64,000 nucleotides of DNA from Betaproteobacteria bacterium UBA5216. GTDB lineage: Bacteria; Pseudomonadota; Gammaproteobacteria; Burkholderiales; SG8-41. The position numbers and the translations under genes are program-made. Shown piece after piece: positions 51,796-61,000 of this stretch (positions within the stretch are counted from its first letter, which is position 1; each line of letters begins with the position of its first letter). The notes beneath the pieces were generated by a model, which had not been told where the DNA came from, searched no databases, and worked only from the letters and a program-made list of their open reading frames with translations. The stretch is taken from the NCBI GenBank assembly GCA_002412495.1, contig DHVE01000125.1:79192-143191 (forward strand), given 5' to 3'.

Positions 51796-53685
51796 TTGGC
51801 GCGCGACACCACATCCGATTTGATCCATGCGATCGCCGAGCGGCTGGCGGCGTTTCCGCCGTTTGACGGCATGGATGCGGCAGCGCTGGCGTATCTGGCG
51901 CGGCACACCGAGGTGACCTATCACCCGGAAGGCGCCGAGATACTGGCACCAGCATCGGGCCTTACGGCTTTTCTGTATATCGTGAAGCAGGGCGCGGTGC
52001 GCGTACGGCATCCGATGCCGTGGCTTGCCGATGGCTCGGATGCCCTGGTATTGGGGGCCGGTGAGTGCTTTTCTATAGCGGCGCTGATGGAGAAACGCGC
52101 GGTCACGGGCACTTATGTCGCAGCCGATGACACGTTCTGTTACCGGTTGACACGCGATCACTTCGACCGGCTCGTAGAAATGAGCGCGCCGTTCCGCGAG
52201 TTTTGCACCGACCGCATGGCCGCGTTGCTACGGCAATCGCGTGCGCTGCTCGCGCGGCAATACGCGGCCGGCGTGGCGGAACGTCAATCCGCGTTGACCT
52301 CGCTGCGCAGCCTGCTGCGCCGTCCGCCGGTGTCGTGTGCAGCCGATGCGCCGCTGAAAACGGCGCTGGAGCTGATGCACGTGAACAAGGTGGGATCGGT
52401 GGTGGCGGTGGACGAAGCGCACCAGCCCTTGGGCATACTGACGGAACACGATGTGCTGGGGCGCGTCACTCTGGCGGGCGCCGATCTGGCGGCGCCGCTG
52501 CGTTCGATCATGACCGCGCCCCCCATTTGCCTGGAGGCGGACGGCACGGCGAACGATGCGGCGCTGGTCATGGCCCGGCATGGCATACGCCATGTGGTCA
52601 TTACGGCATCGCGGCGTCTGGCGGGCGTGATCACCGAACGCGATCTGTTTGCGCTGCAACGCGTCAGCATCCGGCAGATCAATCGCGATATCGAATCGGC
52701 AGCGGGGCTGGCCGGATTTCAGCAGGCGGCGCGTGATATTCGTGGTTTGACGGAGGGCTTGCTGGGGCAAGGCGTGGGCGCCGCGCAATTGATGTCGATG
52801 ATCTGCGCGCTGAACGACACGCTGACGCGCCGTATTGTCGAGTACGAGGCGGCCGCGGCCGACGTGCCGATCGGCAATTGGTGTTGGCTTGCGTTCGGCA
52901 GCGAGGGCCGGATCGAACAAACGCTGGCCACCGATCAGGATAACGGAATTGTGTTTGCGGACGCGGAAGATTCGGTCGCATTTCGGACGCGCTTGCTGGC
53001 GTGTGCGAGCCGTGTTAACGAGACGCTCGACGCGTGTGGCTTCCCGCTGTGCGAGGGCGGGATCATGGCGCGTAACCCGGAACTCTGTCTGCCGCTCGCG
53101 GCGTGGCGCGAATGCTTTTCCGGCTGGATCGCGCATCCCAACGAAACGGCGCTGCTCAAGGCGTCCATTTTTTTTGATTTTCGCGCGATCACCGGAAACG
53201 CATCACTCGCGGACGCCTTGCATGAACACCTGGTGACGGTGGCGCCGCCGGGACGGTCATTTCAGTACCATCTGGCGCGCATCGCGCTGGAAAGCACGCC
53301 GCCGCTGGGTCTGGTGCGCGAATTCGCGGTCGATCAGGAGGGCCAGCTCGATCTGAAAAAAAGCGGCGCGCGCATCATCATTGACGCGGCGCGGGTGTTT
53401 GCGCTGGCACACGGCGTGGCCGCGACCAATACCGTGCAGCGCTTGCGCATGGCGGGGCCGACGATGAATATGTCACTGGGCGAAATCGAAGCAGCCGTTA
53501 GTGCGTTTGATTTCCTGCAGACGCTGCGCTTGCGCCATCAACAGCACGGCGGGCTGACCACGCGCGCGCGTGCCAACCAGATCGATCCTTACGGGCTCAA
53601 CGCAGTGGATCGCCGCATGCTCAAGGAATCGCTGCGGCAGGCGGGGCATCTGCAAAGCCGGCTGAAACTGGATTACCAGTTATAG
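51796..53685 (+). CDS. cNMP-binding/CBS/DUF294 nucleotidyltransferase-like signalling protein
   Basis: A 629-residue cytoplasmic protein starting at TTG after CAGGGGG. Order of parts: cyclic-nucleotide-binding fold (about 15-135), a CBS pair (about 170-295), a GlnD-like nucleotidyltransferase domain with FGSEGRIEQTLATDQDNG near residue 365, and a DUF294 C-terminal domain. The Gly-Ser and Asp-x-Asp catalytic elements are kept. Such proteins commonly pair with a DnaQ-like exonuclease gene, as here (6 bases downstream). The nucleotide bound and the target are unknown. Confidence 0.88.
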   Translation: MARDTTSDLIHAIAERLAAFPPFDGMDAAALAYLARHTEVTYHPEGAEILAPASGLTAFLYIVKQGAVRVRHPMPWLADGSDALVLGAGECFSIAALMEKRAVTGTYVAADDTFCYRLTRDHFDRLVEMSAPFREFCTDRMAALLRQSRALLARQYAAGVAERQSALTSLRSLLRRPPVSCAADAPLKTALELMHVNKVGSVVAVDEAHQPLGILTEHDVLGRVTLAGADLAAPLRSIMTAPPICLEADGTANDAALVMARHGIRHVVITASRRLAGVITERDLFALQRVSIRQINRDIESAAGLAGFQQAARDIRGLTEGLLGQGVGAAQLMSMICALNDTLTRRIVEYEAAAADVPIGNWCWLAFGSEGRIEQTLATDQDNGIVFADAEDSVAFRTRLLACASRVNETLDACGFPLCEGGIMARNPELCLPLAAWRECFSGWIAHPNETALLKASIFFDFRAITGNASLADALHEHLVTVAPPGRSFQYHLARIALESTPPLGLVREFAVDQEGQLDLKKSGARIIIDAARVFALAHGVAATNTVQRLRMAGPTMNMSLGEIEAAVSAFDFLQTLRLRHQQHGGLTTRARANQIDPYGLNAVDRRMLKESLRQAGHLQSRLKLDYQL

Positions 53686-53691
53686 GCCGCC

Positions 53692-54399
53692 ATGATGCCG
53701 TTTTGGCCCCTGGCGGGACTGCTGGAACCGTGGTGGCGGCATCGTGCGCGCCGGATCGCCGGGCGTGTGCCGATGGCCGAGGCACGTTTTGTCGTGGTGG
53801 ACGTTGAAACCAGCGGCCTGGATGTGCGCCGGGACAGGTTGTTGTCGATCGGCGCGGTGGCGGTGAGTGGCGCCGCGATCCGGCCCGCCGAGTGTATCGA
53901 ACTCATCCTGCGGCAAACCGAGGTGAGCGGGCACGACAATATTCTGGTACATGGCATCGCGGGCGGAAAGCAGCGCACCGGCGTGCCTGCGGACGAGGCG
54001 ATGCAGCGGTTCAGCGCATTCGTTGGCAATGACACGCTGGTGGCCTATCACGCTGATTTCGACCGGTTGTTCCTGGAGCGTGCCGCGCGAGATGCGCTCG
54101 GTATTTCGCCGCGCTGGACGTGGATAGACGCAGCCTGGCTGGCGCCCGCGCTGCTGGATCACGACTCCAATTCCAATAACAATGGCGGCCATCAACGGCC
54201 GCTGGATTCGTGGTGTGCCGCCCTGGGAATAACGCATGTGGCTCGCCACAATGCACTCTCGGATGCCTTTGCCACTGCCGAGCTGTTATTGATTCTGCTT
54301 GAGCGTGCCGCGCGAAAGCGCTTGCAAAGCGTGGGGGATTTGCAGGGCTGCGCCGAGGACGAGCGCCAACTGGCACGCATGAAACCGCCCGTTTCGTAA
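53692..54399 (+). CDS. DnaQ-like 3'-5' exonuclease
   Basis: A 235-residue DEDDh exonuclease distinct from the dnaQ at 24 kb. ExoI is VVVDVETSGLDVRRDRL near residue 32, ExoII is VAYHADFDRLFLERAA, and ExoIII is RHNALSDAFATAELLL. The N-terminus adds a Trp/Arg-rich segment (MMPFWPLAGLLEPWW). It follows the DUF294 gene directly, a common pair in Proteobacteria. A role in nucleotide or RNA turnover tied to the DUF294 signal is possible but not shown. Confidence 0.88.
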   Translation: MMPFWPLAGLLEPWWRHRARRIAGRVPMAEARFVVVDVETSGLDVRRDRLLSIGAVAVSGAAIRPAECIELILRQTEVSGHDNILVHGIAGGKQRTGVPADEAMQRFSAFVGNDTLVAYHADFDRLFLERAARDALGISPRWTWIDAAWLAPALLDHDSNSNNNGGHQRPLDSWCAALGITHVARHNALSDAFATAELLLILLERAARKRLQSVGDLQGCAEDERQLARMKPPVS

Positions 54400-54423
54400 G
54401 CCGCGGCGGCCCATGTCCCGCGG

Positions 54424-54723
54424 CTAAACAATGCGATCCAGCGGCATTTGAAACAGCCGTATGCGTTCGTCGGGGCGCCGCGCTTTTTCGTTGGCGGCGG
54501 TTAGCGCCGCGATCAACGCAGCGAGCGGCGCTTCGTCCTCGAACGCGATCATCAGCGCGAAATTCATGCGGGTATAGGTGCCGACACCGATATGTGGCTC
54601 GGTGCCGCGGCCCTTGCCCTTCAGATTTTCCCAGCGTGTGTAGTAATCGATGCCCAGCGACTTGAGTATGTTCATCACTTGCGCATCCACATGTTCGTAA
54701 TAGACCACAAACGCCATTTTCAT
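54424..54723 (-). CDS. Small PII-like protein divergent from narK
   Basis: A 99-residue protein with a ferredoxin-like pattern (MKMAFVVYYEHVDAQVMNIL, LMIAFEDEAPLAALIAAL) and the central segment YYTRWENLKGKGRGTEPH typical of PII-like or DUF3240-type small regulators. The classical PII uridylylated loop is not recognisable. The start at 54723 is preceded by GGGAGG. It shares its 207-base upstream region with narK1, including an FNR-type box, so it may be made at low oxygen. Its role is unknown. Confidence 0.7.
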   Translation of the reverse strand: MKMAFVVYYEHVDAQVMNILKSLGIDYYTRWENLKGKGRGTEPHIGVGTYTRMNFALMIAFEDEAPLAALIAALTAANEKARRPDERIRLFQMPLDRIV

Positions 54724-54778
54724 AGAGCCTCCCGTGTTGTCCCAAATAAATACCGTATCACGCGTGCGCACCGGCTAT

Positions 54779-54792
54779 TTGATTTGAATCAA
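54779..54792 (-). promoter_or_regulatory. Perfect FNR/Anr-type box, likely for the PII-like gene
   Basis: TTGATTTGAATCAA matches all ten fixed positions. Read leftwards, its centre at -41.5 gives a start near 54744, 21 bases before the PII-like ATG, but the -10 (TACGGT at 54757-54752) is weak. It may also help narK1 as an upstream site 79 bases from the second box. Confidence 0.65.
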
Positions 54793-54857
54793 GGTTTTTG
54801 ATGCCGCACCAATTTTGTGATTTTGTCCATTCAGTCGCACCAAAAGAGGGCGTTTAC

Positions 54858-54871
54858 TTGATCTAAATCAA
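54858..54871 (+). promoter_or_regulatory. Perfect FNR/Anr-type box of narK1
   Basis: TTGATCTAAATCAA matches all ten fixed positions. Its centre at -41.5 predicts a start at 54906, and TACATT at 54894-54899 is exactly in the -10 place. The narK1 ATG chosen is 25 bases downstream. This is the classical arrangement of an FNR class II promoter for nitrate respiration. Confidence 0.85.
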
Positions 54872-54930
54872 GTCGTCTATGCAGAGCGGGCAATACATTG
54901 ACTGCGCGGATCATGAACACGGAGCAAGCA

Positions 54931-56217
54931 ATGAACCCGGAAAAATCAGCAACTTTTCAGCAGTGGTCGGTGGTGACAGCAAGCACGACAGCCTTCACGG
55001 TATGCTTCATGGTCTGGATGATGTTTGCCGTCATCGGCATCCCGATCAAACAGACGCTGGGCCTGAATGAAACGGAGTTCGGCATACTCGTCGCCACGCC
55101 GGTGCTCACCGGGTCGTTGATCCGCTTGCCCTTGGGCATGTGGACCGACCGCTTTGGCGGCCGCATCGTATTTTTTATCCTCATGTTGTCCACGGTGGCT
55201 CCCATCTGGATGATCTCTTGGGGCACGCAGTTCTGGCATTTTCTCGTGACTGGATTGTTCGTCGGGGTGGCCGGCGGCTCGTTCACCGTCGGTATCGCCT
55301 ACTGCGCACGCTGGTTTCCGCGCGAACGGCAGGGCTTGGCCATGGGCATCTTCGGCGTTGGCAATACCGGCGCCGCCGTGACCAAGCTGGTGGCGCCGAG
55401 CATCGTGGTGGCCTATGGCTGGACGATGGTGCCGAAGGTCTATGCCGTGGTGATGACCATCACCGCGATTGCGTTCTGGTTTTTTACCTACACCAACGAG
55501 GCGCATACAGCGGACGCCGCCAAAGTAAGCGTCAAAGAGCAGTTGATGGCGCTAAAGGATCCGACGGTGTGGCGCTACAGCCAATACTACTCCATCGTCT
55601 TTGGCGGCTACGTGGCGCTGTCGCTGTGGATGACCAAGTACTACATTTCCGAATACGGATTCGACATCAAGATCGCGGCGCTGCTCGCGGCGGGCTTCAG
55701 CATACCCGGCGGCGTGCTGCGCGCCATCGGCGGATGGTTTTCCGACAAGTACGGCGCACACACGGTGACGTGGTGGGTGCTGTGGGTGGGACTGGTGTGC
55801 CTGTTCTTATTGTCGTATCCACAGACGGATTTCACGGTTCAAACCGTATCCGGGCCGAAAACATTTCACATCGGGCTGGGGCCGACAATGTTCACCATCA
55901 TCATGTTCACCATGGGCATCGCCTTCGCCATCGGCAAAGCCTCGGTGTTCAAATACATCTCGGACGATTATCCACAAAACATCGGCGTGGTGTCCGGCGT
56001 GGTCGGCCTCGCGGGTGGGTTGGGCGGCTTCATTTTGCCGATCATGTTCGGTGCGCTGGTTGATCTTACGGGTGTGCGTTCGTCGGCGTTCATGCTGATG
56101 TTCGGCATCGTGTGGGTGTCGCTGATGTGGATGTATTTCACCGAAGTGCGGCCGATGAGCATGGCCGAGGCCCGCAAGCATCCCGAACCGTCACGTAACG
56201 TCCTGACACAGGTGTAA
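54931..56217 (+). CDS. narK: NarK1-type nitrate transporter (MFS)
   Basis: A 428-residue major facilitator with 12 expected membrane segments. It has the loop LRL-type motif RLPLGMWTDRFGGRIV and the nitrate signature FGVGNTGAAVTKLVAPSI in segment 5. This short type (NarK1) is thought to be a nitrate/proton symporter. The start at 54931 follows CGGAG at good spacing; an ATG at 54913 is also in frame. It is followed two bases later by a second, NarK2-type transporter, as in other denitrifiers. Confidence 0.93.
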   Translation: MNPEKSATFQQWSVVTASTTAFTVCFMVWMMFAVIGIPIKQTLGLNETEFGILVATPVLTGSLIRLPLGMWTDRFGGRIVFFILMLSTVAPIWMISWGTQFWHFLVTGLFVGVAGGSFTVGIAYCARWFPRERQGLAMGIFGVGNTGAAVTKLVAPSIVVAYGWTMVPKVYAVVMTITAIAFWFFTYTNEAHTADAAKVSVKEQLMALKDPTVWRYSQYYSIVFGGYVALSLWMTKYYISEYGFDIKIAALLAAGFSIPGGVLRAIGGWFSDKYGAHTVTWWVLWVGLVCLFLLSYPQTDFTVQTVSGPKTFHIGLGPTMFTIIMFTMGIAFAIGKASVFKYISDDYPQNIGVVSGVVGLAGGLGGFILPIMFGALVDLTGVRSSAFMLMFGIVWVSLMWMYFTEVRPMSMAEARKHPEPSRNVLTQV

Positions 56218-56219
56218 TC

Positions 56220-57881
56220 ATGAAAAGCATGGATCAAACCGGCGCGTTTTCCGAGGCCCCGCCCGCCGCCAGTGGCGCCAACATCGAAAAGTGGGATGTG
56301 GAAGACAACGCGTTCTGGGAATCCACTGGTAAGCGCATCGCTTATCGCAATCTGATGATTTCGGTGCCGGCGCTGCTTTGCGCCTTCGCCGTTTGGGGCA
56401 TGTGGGGCATCATCACGGTGCAGATGCTGAACCTGGGGTTTCCGTTCACGCAGGCCGAACTGTTTACGCTGACGGCCATCGCCGGCATCGCGGGGGCGAC
56501 CATGCGCATACCGGCGTCGTTTTTCATCCGGCTGGCGGGGGGGCGCAATACGATTTTTCTCACCACCGCCATGTTGCTGGCACCAGCCATTGGCACCGGC
56601 ATCGCGTTGCAGCACAAGGACTGGCCGCTGTGGGTGTTTCAGCTGATGGCGTTGTGGTCGGGCGTGGGCGGCGGAAACTTCGCCAGTTCAATGTCGAACA
56701 TCAGCACGTTTTTTCCCAAGCGTTTGCAAGGCACCGCGCTGGGCATTAATGCGGGCGTGGGGAACTTCGGCGTGACCACTATGCAAGTGGTGATACCGCT
56801 GGTGATGACCTTGAGCATCTTTGGCGCGTGGGGCGGAGAGTCGATGACGTTGTTGAAGGACAGCGGCTGGCTATTCGGCAAAATCACGGCAGGTACGCAG
56901 ACCTACATCCAGAACGCGGGCTTTGCGTGGGTGCTGTCGCTGGTGCCGCTGGCTATTTTGTGCTGGTTCGGTATGAACAATCTGAAGACGGTGTCGCCCG
57001 ATGCGGGTAATCCCATCGTCTCGTTTGTGAAGGTGACCTGGCTCTATACGCTCGCCTTCGTGCCGGCGATCTTTATTCTTTACCTGTACTTGCCCAAGCC
57101 CACCGGGCTGGGGCTCATCAGCATGTGGGTGGCGATACCGCTGGACATCATCCTTGCGCTGCTGATGATGAAAATCGCCGCCTTCGGCCCGATGAAGGCG
57201 AACGTGGCCAAGCAGTTCGAGATTTTCCGTGACAAGCACACGTGGTCAATGACGGCGCTCTACATCGTCACCTTCGGTTCGTTCATCGGATTTTCGATGG
57301 CGCTGCCGCTGTCGATCACGGTGATTTTCGGCGTTTCTCATGTACCCGACGCCGCTGGCGTGATGCAGCACACGCTGAAGAATCCCAACGCACCGTCGGC
57401 CTTCACCTATGCCTGGATTGGCCCGTTCGTGGGTGCACTGATACGCCCGGTCGGCGGCTGGATCTCCGACAAGGTGGGCGGTTCCATCGTCACACAGGTT
57501 ATCTCGGCGATTATGGTGGCAGCGTCCATCGCGGTGGGGTACGTCATGTTGCTCGCCTACAAGTCGCCCATGCCCGAACAGTATTTCACGCTGTTCATGG
57601 TGTTGTTCGTGGTGCTGTTCGCGGCCACCGGCATCGGCAACGGTTCGACGTTTCGCACCATCGGCGTGATATTCGATCGCACGCAAGCCGGTCCGGTGCT
57701 GGGCTGGACTTCGGCCATCGCTGCCTATGGTGCGTTCATCGCACCCGTGGTGATCGGCGCGCAGATCAAGGCTGGCACGCCGGAAATTGCGATGTACGGC
57801 TTCGCGATTTTCTATGCGCTGTGCCTCGTGCTGAACTGGTGGTTCTATCTGCGCAAGGATGCTTACGTGAAGAACCCGTAA
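56220..57881 (+). CDS. narK: NarK2-type nitrate/nitrite antiporter (MFS)
   Basis: A 553-residue NarK2-type transporter with a cytoplasmic N-terminus (EDNAFWESTGKRIAYRNLMI). The segment 2 Arg context is TMRIPASFFIRLAGGRN, and the nitrate signatures are GINAGVGNFGVTTMQ and FGSFIGFSMALPLSITV. It exchanges nitrate for nitrite. The pairing NarK1-NarK2 before narGHJI supplies respiratory nitrate and removes nitrite. It is probably co-transcribed with narK1 and perhaps into narG. Confidence 0.94.
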   Translation: MKSMDQTGAFSEAPPAASGANIEKWDVEDNAFWESTGKRIAYRNLMISVPALLCAFAVWGMWGIITVQMLNLGFPFTQAELFTLTAIAGIAGATMRIPASFFIRLAGGRNTIFLTTAMLLAPAIGTGIALQHKDWPLWVFQLMALWSGVGGGNFASSMSNISTFFPKRLQGTALGINAGVGNFGVTTMQVVIPLVMTLSIFGAWGGESMTLLKDSGWLFGKITAGTQTYIQNAGFAWVLSLVPLAILCWFGMNNLKTVSPDAGNPIVSFVKVTWLYTLAFVPAIFILYLYLPKPTGLGLISMWVAIPLDIILALLMMKIAAFGPMKANVAKQFEIFRDKHTWSMTALYIVTFGSFIGFSMALPLSITVIFGVSHVPDAAGVMQHTLKNPNAPSAFTYAWIGPFVGALIRPVGGWISDKVGGSIVTQVISAIMVAASIAVGYVMLLAYKSPMPEQYFTLFMVLFVVLFAATGIGNGSTFRTIGVIFDRTQAGPVLGWTSAIAAYGAFIAPVVIGAQIKAGTPEIAMYGFAIFYALCLVLNWWFYLRKDAYVKNP

Positions 57882-57937
57882 TATAAAAAGTCTATAAAAA
57901 CAATTGTTTATGTATTTTTTTGCCACTCACGTGCAGT

Positions 57938-57951
57938 TTGGTTTGGATCAC
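57938..57951 (+). promoter_or_regulatory. Degenerate FNR-like box upstream of narG
   Basis: TTGGTTTGGATCAC keeps eight of ten fixed positions. The predicted -10 place is poor (ACAGTG). It is the only candidate in the 134-base narK2-narG gap; the palindrome AAACAATTGTTT at 57898-57909 is the other feature there. narG may depend mainly on the narK promoter. Confidence 0.3.
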
Positions 57952-58015
57952 TTTCGCGCCCCTTACCGCTCAAACAGTGGCGGCAAGACGAATATCAATT
58001 TTCAGGAGTTAAGGC

Positions 58016-61000
58016 ATGAGCCACTTTCTTGACCGGCTGAATTATTTTTCCCATGCGCGAGAATCTTTCTCCAACGGACATGGCGTCGTCACTGGCGAGG
58101 ATCGTACGTGGGAAGACGCCTACCGCAACCGCTGGGCGCACGACAAAATCGTGCGTTCGACACACGGCGTTAATTGCACCGGTTCGTGTTCGTGGAAAAT
58201 CTACGTCAAGGGCGGCATCGTCACGTGGGAGACGCAACAGACCGACTACCCCCGTACGCGCTGGGACATGCCCAATCACGAACCGCGCGGTTGCGCGCGC
58301 GGCGCGAGCTACAGTTGGTATCTCTATAGCGCCAACCGCGTGAAGTATCCGCTGGTGCGTGGCCGGTTACTCAAGAGCTGGCGCGCGGCGCGCGTGGATA
58401 AAGACCCGGTGGCGGCATGGGCGTCCCTTGTTGAATCGGATTCGAAGCGGCGCGATTATCAAAGCGTGCGCGGGCTGGGCGGGTTTGTGCGCTCCAGTTG
58501 GGACGAGGTCAATGAGATCATCGCGGCGGCGAATGTCTACACCATCAAAAAACACGGCCCGGATCGCGTGATCGGCTTTTCGCCGATTCCCGCCATGTCC
58601 ATGGTGAGTTATGCAGCGGGCTCGCGTTATCTGTCGCTGATCGGCGGCGTGTGCATGAGTTTCTACGACTGGTATTGCGATCTGCCGCCGTCCAGCCCGC
58701 AAACCTGGGGCGAGCAGACCGACGTGCCGGAATCGGCCGATTGGTACAACTCCAGCTTCATCATCGCCTGGGGTTCCAACGTGCCGCAGACGCGCACGCC
58801 CGACGCACATTTTTTTACCGAGGTGCGCTACAAGGGCACGAAAACCGTGGCGGTCACGCCGGATTACTCCGAAGTCGCCAAGCTCTCCGATATCTGGATG
58901 CATCCCAAGCAGGGCACCGATGCGGCGGTGGCGATGGCGATGGGGCACGTGATTCTTACCGAGTTCTACTTCAAGAAACGCAGCGCGTACTTCGACGACT
59001 ACGCCCGCCGCTTTACCGATCTGCCAATGCTGGTGATGCTGAAAGAACACACGTTGCCCAGCGGTGAAAAAATCAGGGTGCCCGACCGCTATGTGCGCGC
59101 ATCCGACTTCGACGACAAACTCGGGCAGGCCAATAATCCGGATTGGAAGACGGTCGCCATCGATGCGTCCGGCAACGTGGTTCTGCCCCACGGCGCCATT
59201 GGCTTTCGCTGGGGGCCGGATGGCCGTGCCGACCAAGGCCAGTGGAATCTCGAAGCCAAGGAGGCGCATCACGGCAACGAGGTGAAGCTCAAGTTGTCGT
59301 TGCTGGAAGACACAAACGCGAGCACGGAAGCCGCCAAGGTGGGTTTCCCTTATTTCGGTGGCATCGAAACCGCGCACTTCACGCACAGCCCCAACAGCGA
59401 TGTGCTGTTGCGTACGGTGCCCGTACGGCGCATAGCGCTGGGCGCGGCAGGGGAGGCGCTGGTTGCCACGGTGTTCGATTTGCAAGCCGCCAACTACGGT
59501 GTGGCGCGCGGCCTGCCCGGTGAATTGGCCGCCAGCAGCTTTGACGACGACACGCCCTACACCCCGGCATGGCAGGAACGCATTACCGGCGTGCCACGTG
59601 CGCAATTGATCGCCGTGGCGCGCCAGTTTGCCGACAATGCGGACAAGACACAGGGCCGGTCGATGGTGATTATTGGTGCCGCGATGAATCATTGGTACCA
59701 CAGCGATATGAACTACCGCGGCATCATCAACATGCTGATGATGTGCGGCTGCGTGGGCAAAAGTGGCGGCGGCTGGGCGCATTATGTCGGTCAGGAGAAA
59801 CTGCGGCCGCAAACCGGCTGGACGGCGCTCGCTTTCGCGCTGGACTGGATACGCCCGCCGCGCCAACAAAACAGCACCAGTTTCTTCTATGCGCACACTG
59901 ACCAGTGGCGCTACGAGAAGCTCGGTGTCGAGGAGGTGCTGTCGCCGCTGGCCGACAAAAAAGCATTCGGCGGCAGCATGATCGACTACAACGTGCGGGC
60001 CGAGCGCATGGGCTGGCTGCCGTCTGCCCCGCAATTGAAAACCAATCCGCTGCAGGTGGTGCGCGACGCTCTGACCGCGGGCCTCGACCCCAAGGCCTAC
60101 GCAATCAAGTCTTTGAAAGATGGCTCGCTCCAGATGAGTTGCGAAGACCCGGATCACCCGGACAACTGGCCGCGCAACCTGTTTGTATGGCGCTCCAATC
60201 TCCTGGGATCCAGCGGCAAGGGGCATGAGTATTTTCTTAAGCACTTGCTCGGCACCAGCAACGGCGTTCAAGGCAAAGACCTGGGGACCGAAGAGGCAAA
60301 GCCCGAAGAGGTGGTTTGGCACGACAAGGCGCCGGAAGGCAAGCTCGATTTGCTGGTCACGCTCGACTTTCGGATGAGCACCACGTGCCTGTACTCGGAC
60401 ATCGTGCTGCCCACCGCTACCTGGTACGAGAAGAACGATCTCAACACCAGCGATATGCACCCATTCATCCATCCGCTGTCCACCGCGGTAGACCCCGCGT
60501 GGCAATCACGCAGCGACTGGGAAATTTACAAGGGGTTTGCCAAAAAATTCAGCGAAGTGTGTGTGGGCCACCTCGGGGTCGAGGAAGAGCTGGTACTGAC
60601 GCCGCTGATGCACGATACCCCCGCCGAACTGGCGCAGGCGCTGGACGTTAAGGAATGGAAAAAAGGCGAAGTCGATCTGATTCCCGGTAAAACCGCGCCA
60701 CAGATGACCATCGTTGAACGCGACTATCCGAATGTGTATAAACGCTTCACCGCGCTGGGGCCCTTGATGAGCAAAGTGGGCAACGGCGGCAAGGGTATCG
60801 CGTGGAATACGCAGGACGAGGTCAAACAACTCGGCGAGTTGAATGGTCTTAATCCGGTGGAAGGCGTGACCCACGGCATGCCGAGGATCGAGACCGATAT
60901 CGACGCCTGCGAGGTGATTCTGCAACTCGCGCCCGAGACCAACGGGCACGTCGCGGTGAAGGCCTGGCGGGCTCTGGGCAAACAAACCGGGCGCGAACAC

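Noticed and set aside
58367..60505. Long open frame of about 710 codons on the minus strand inside narG
   Set aside because: It lies wholly antisense to narG, whose sequence matches its family throughout; the translated product is rich in His/Arg/Val and shows no domain.
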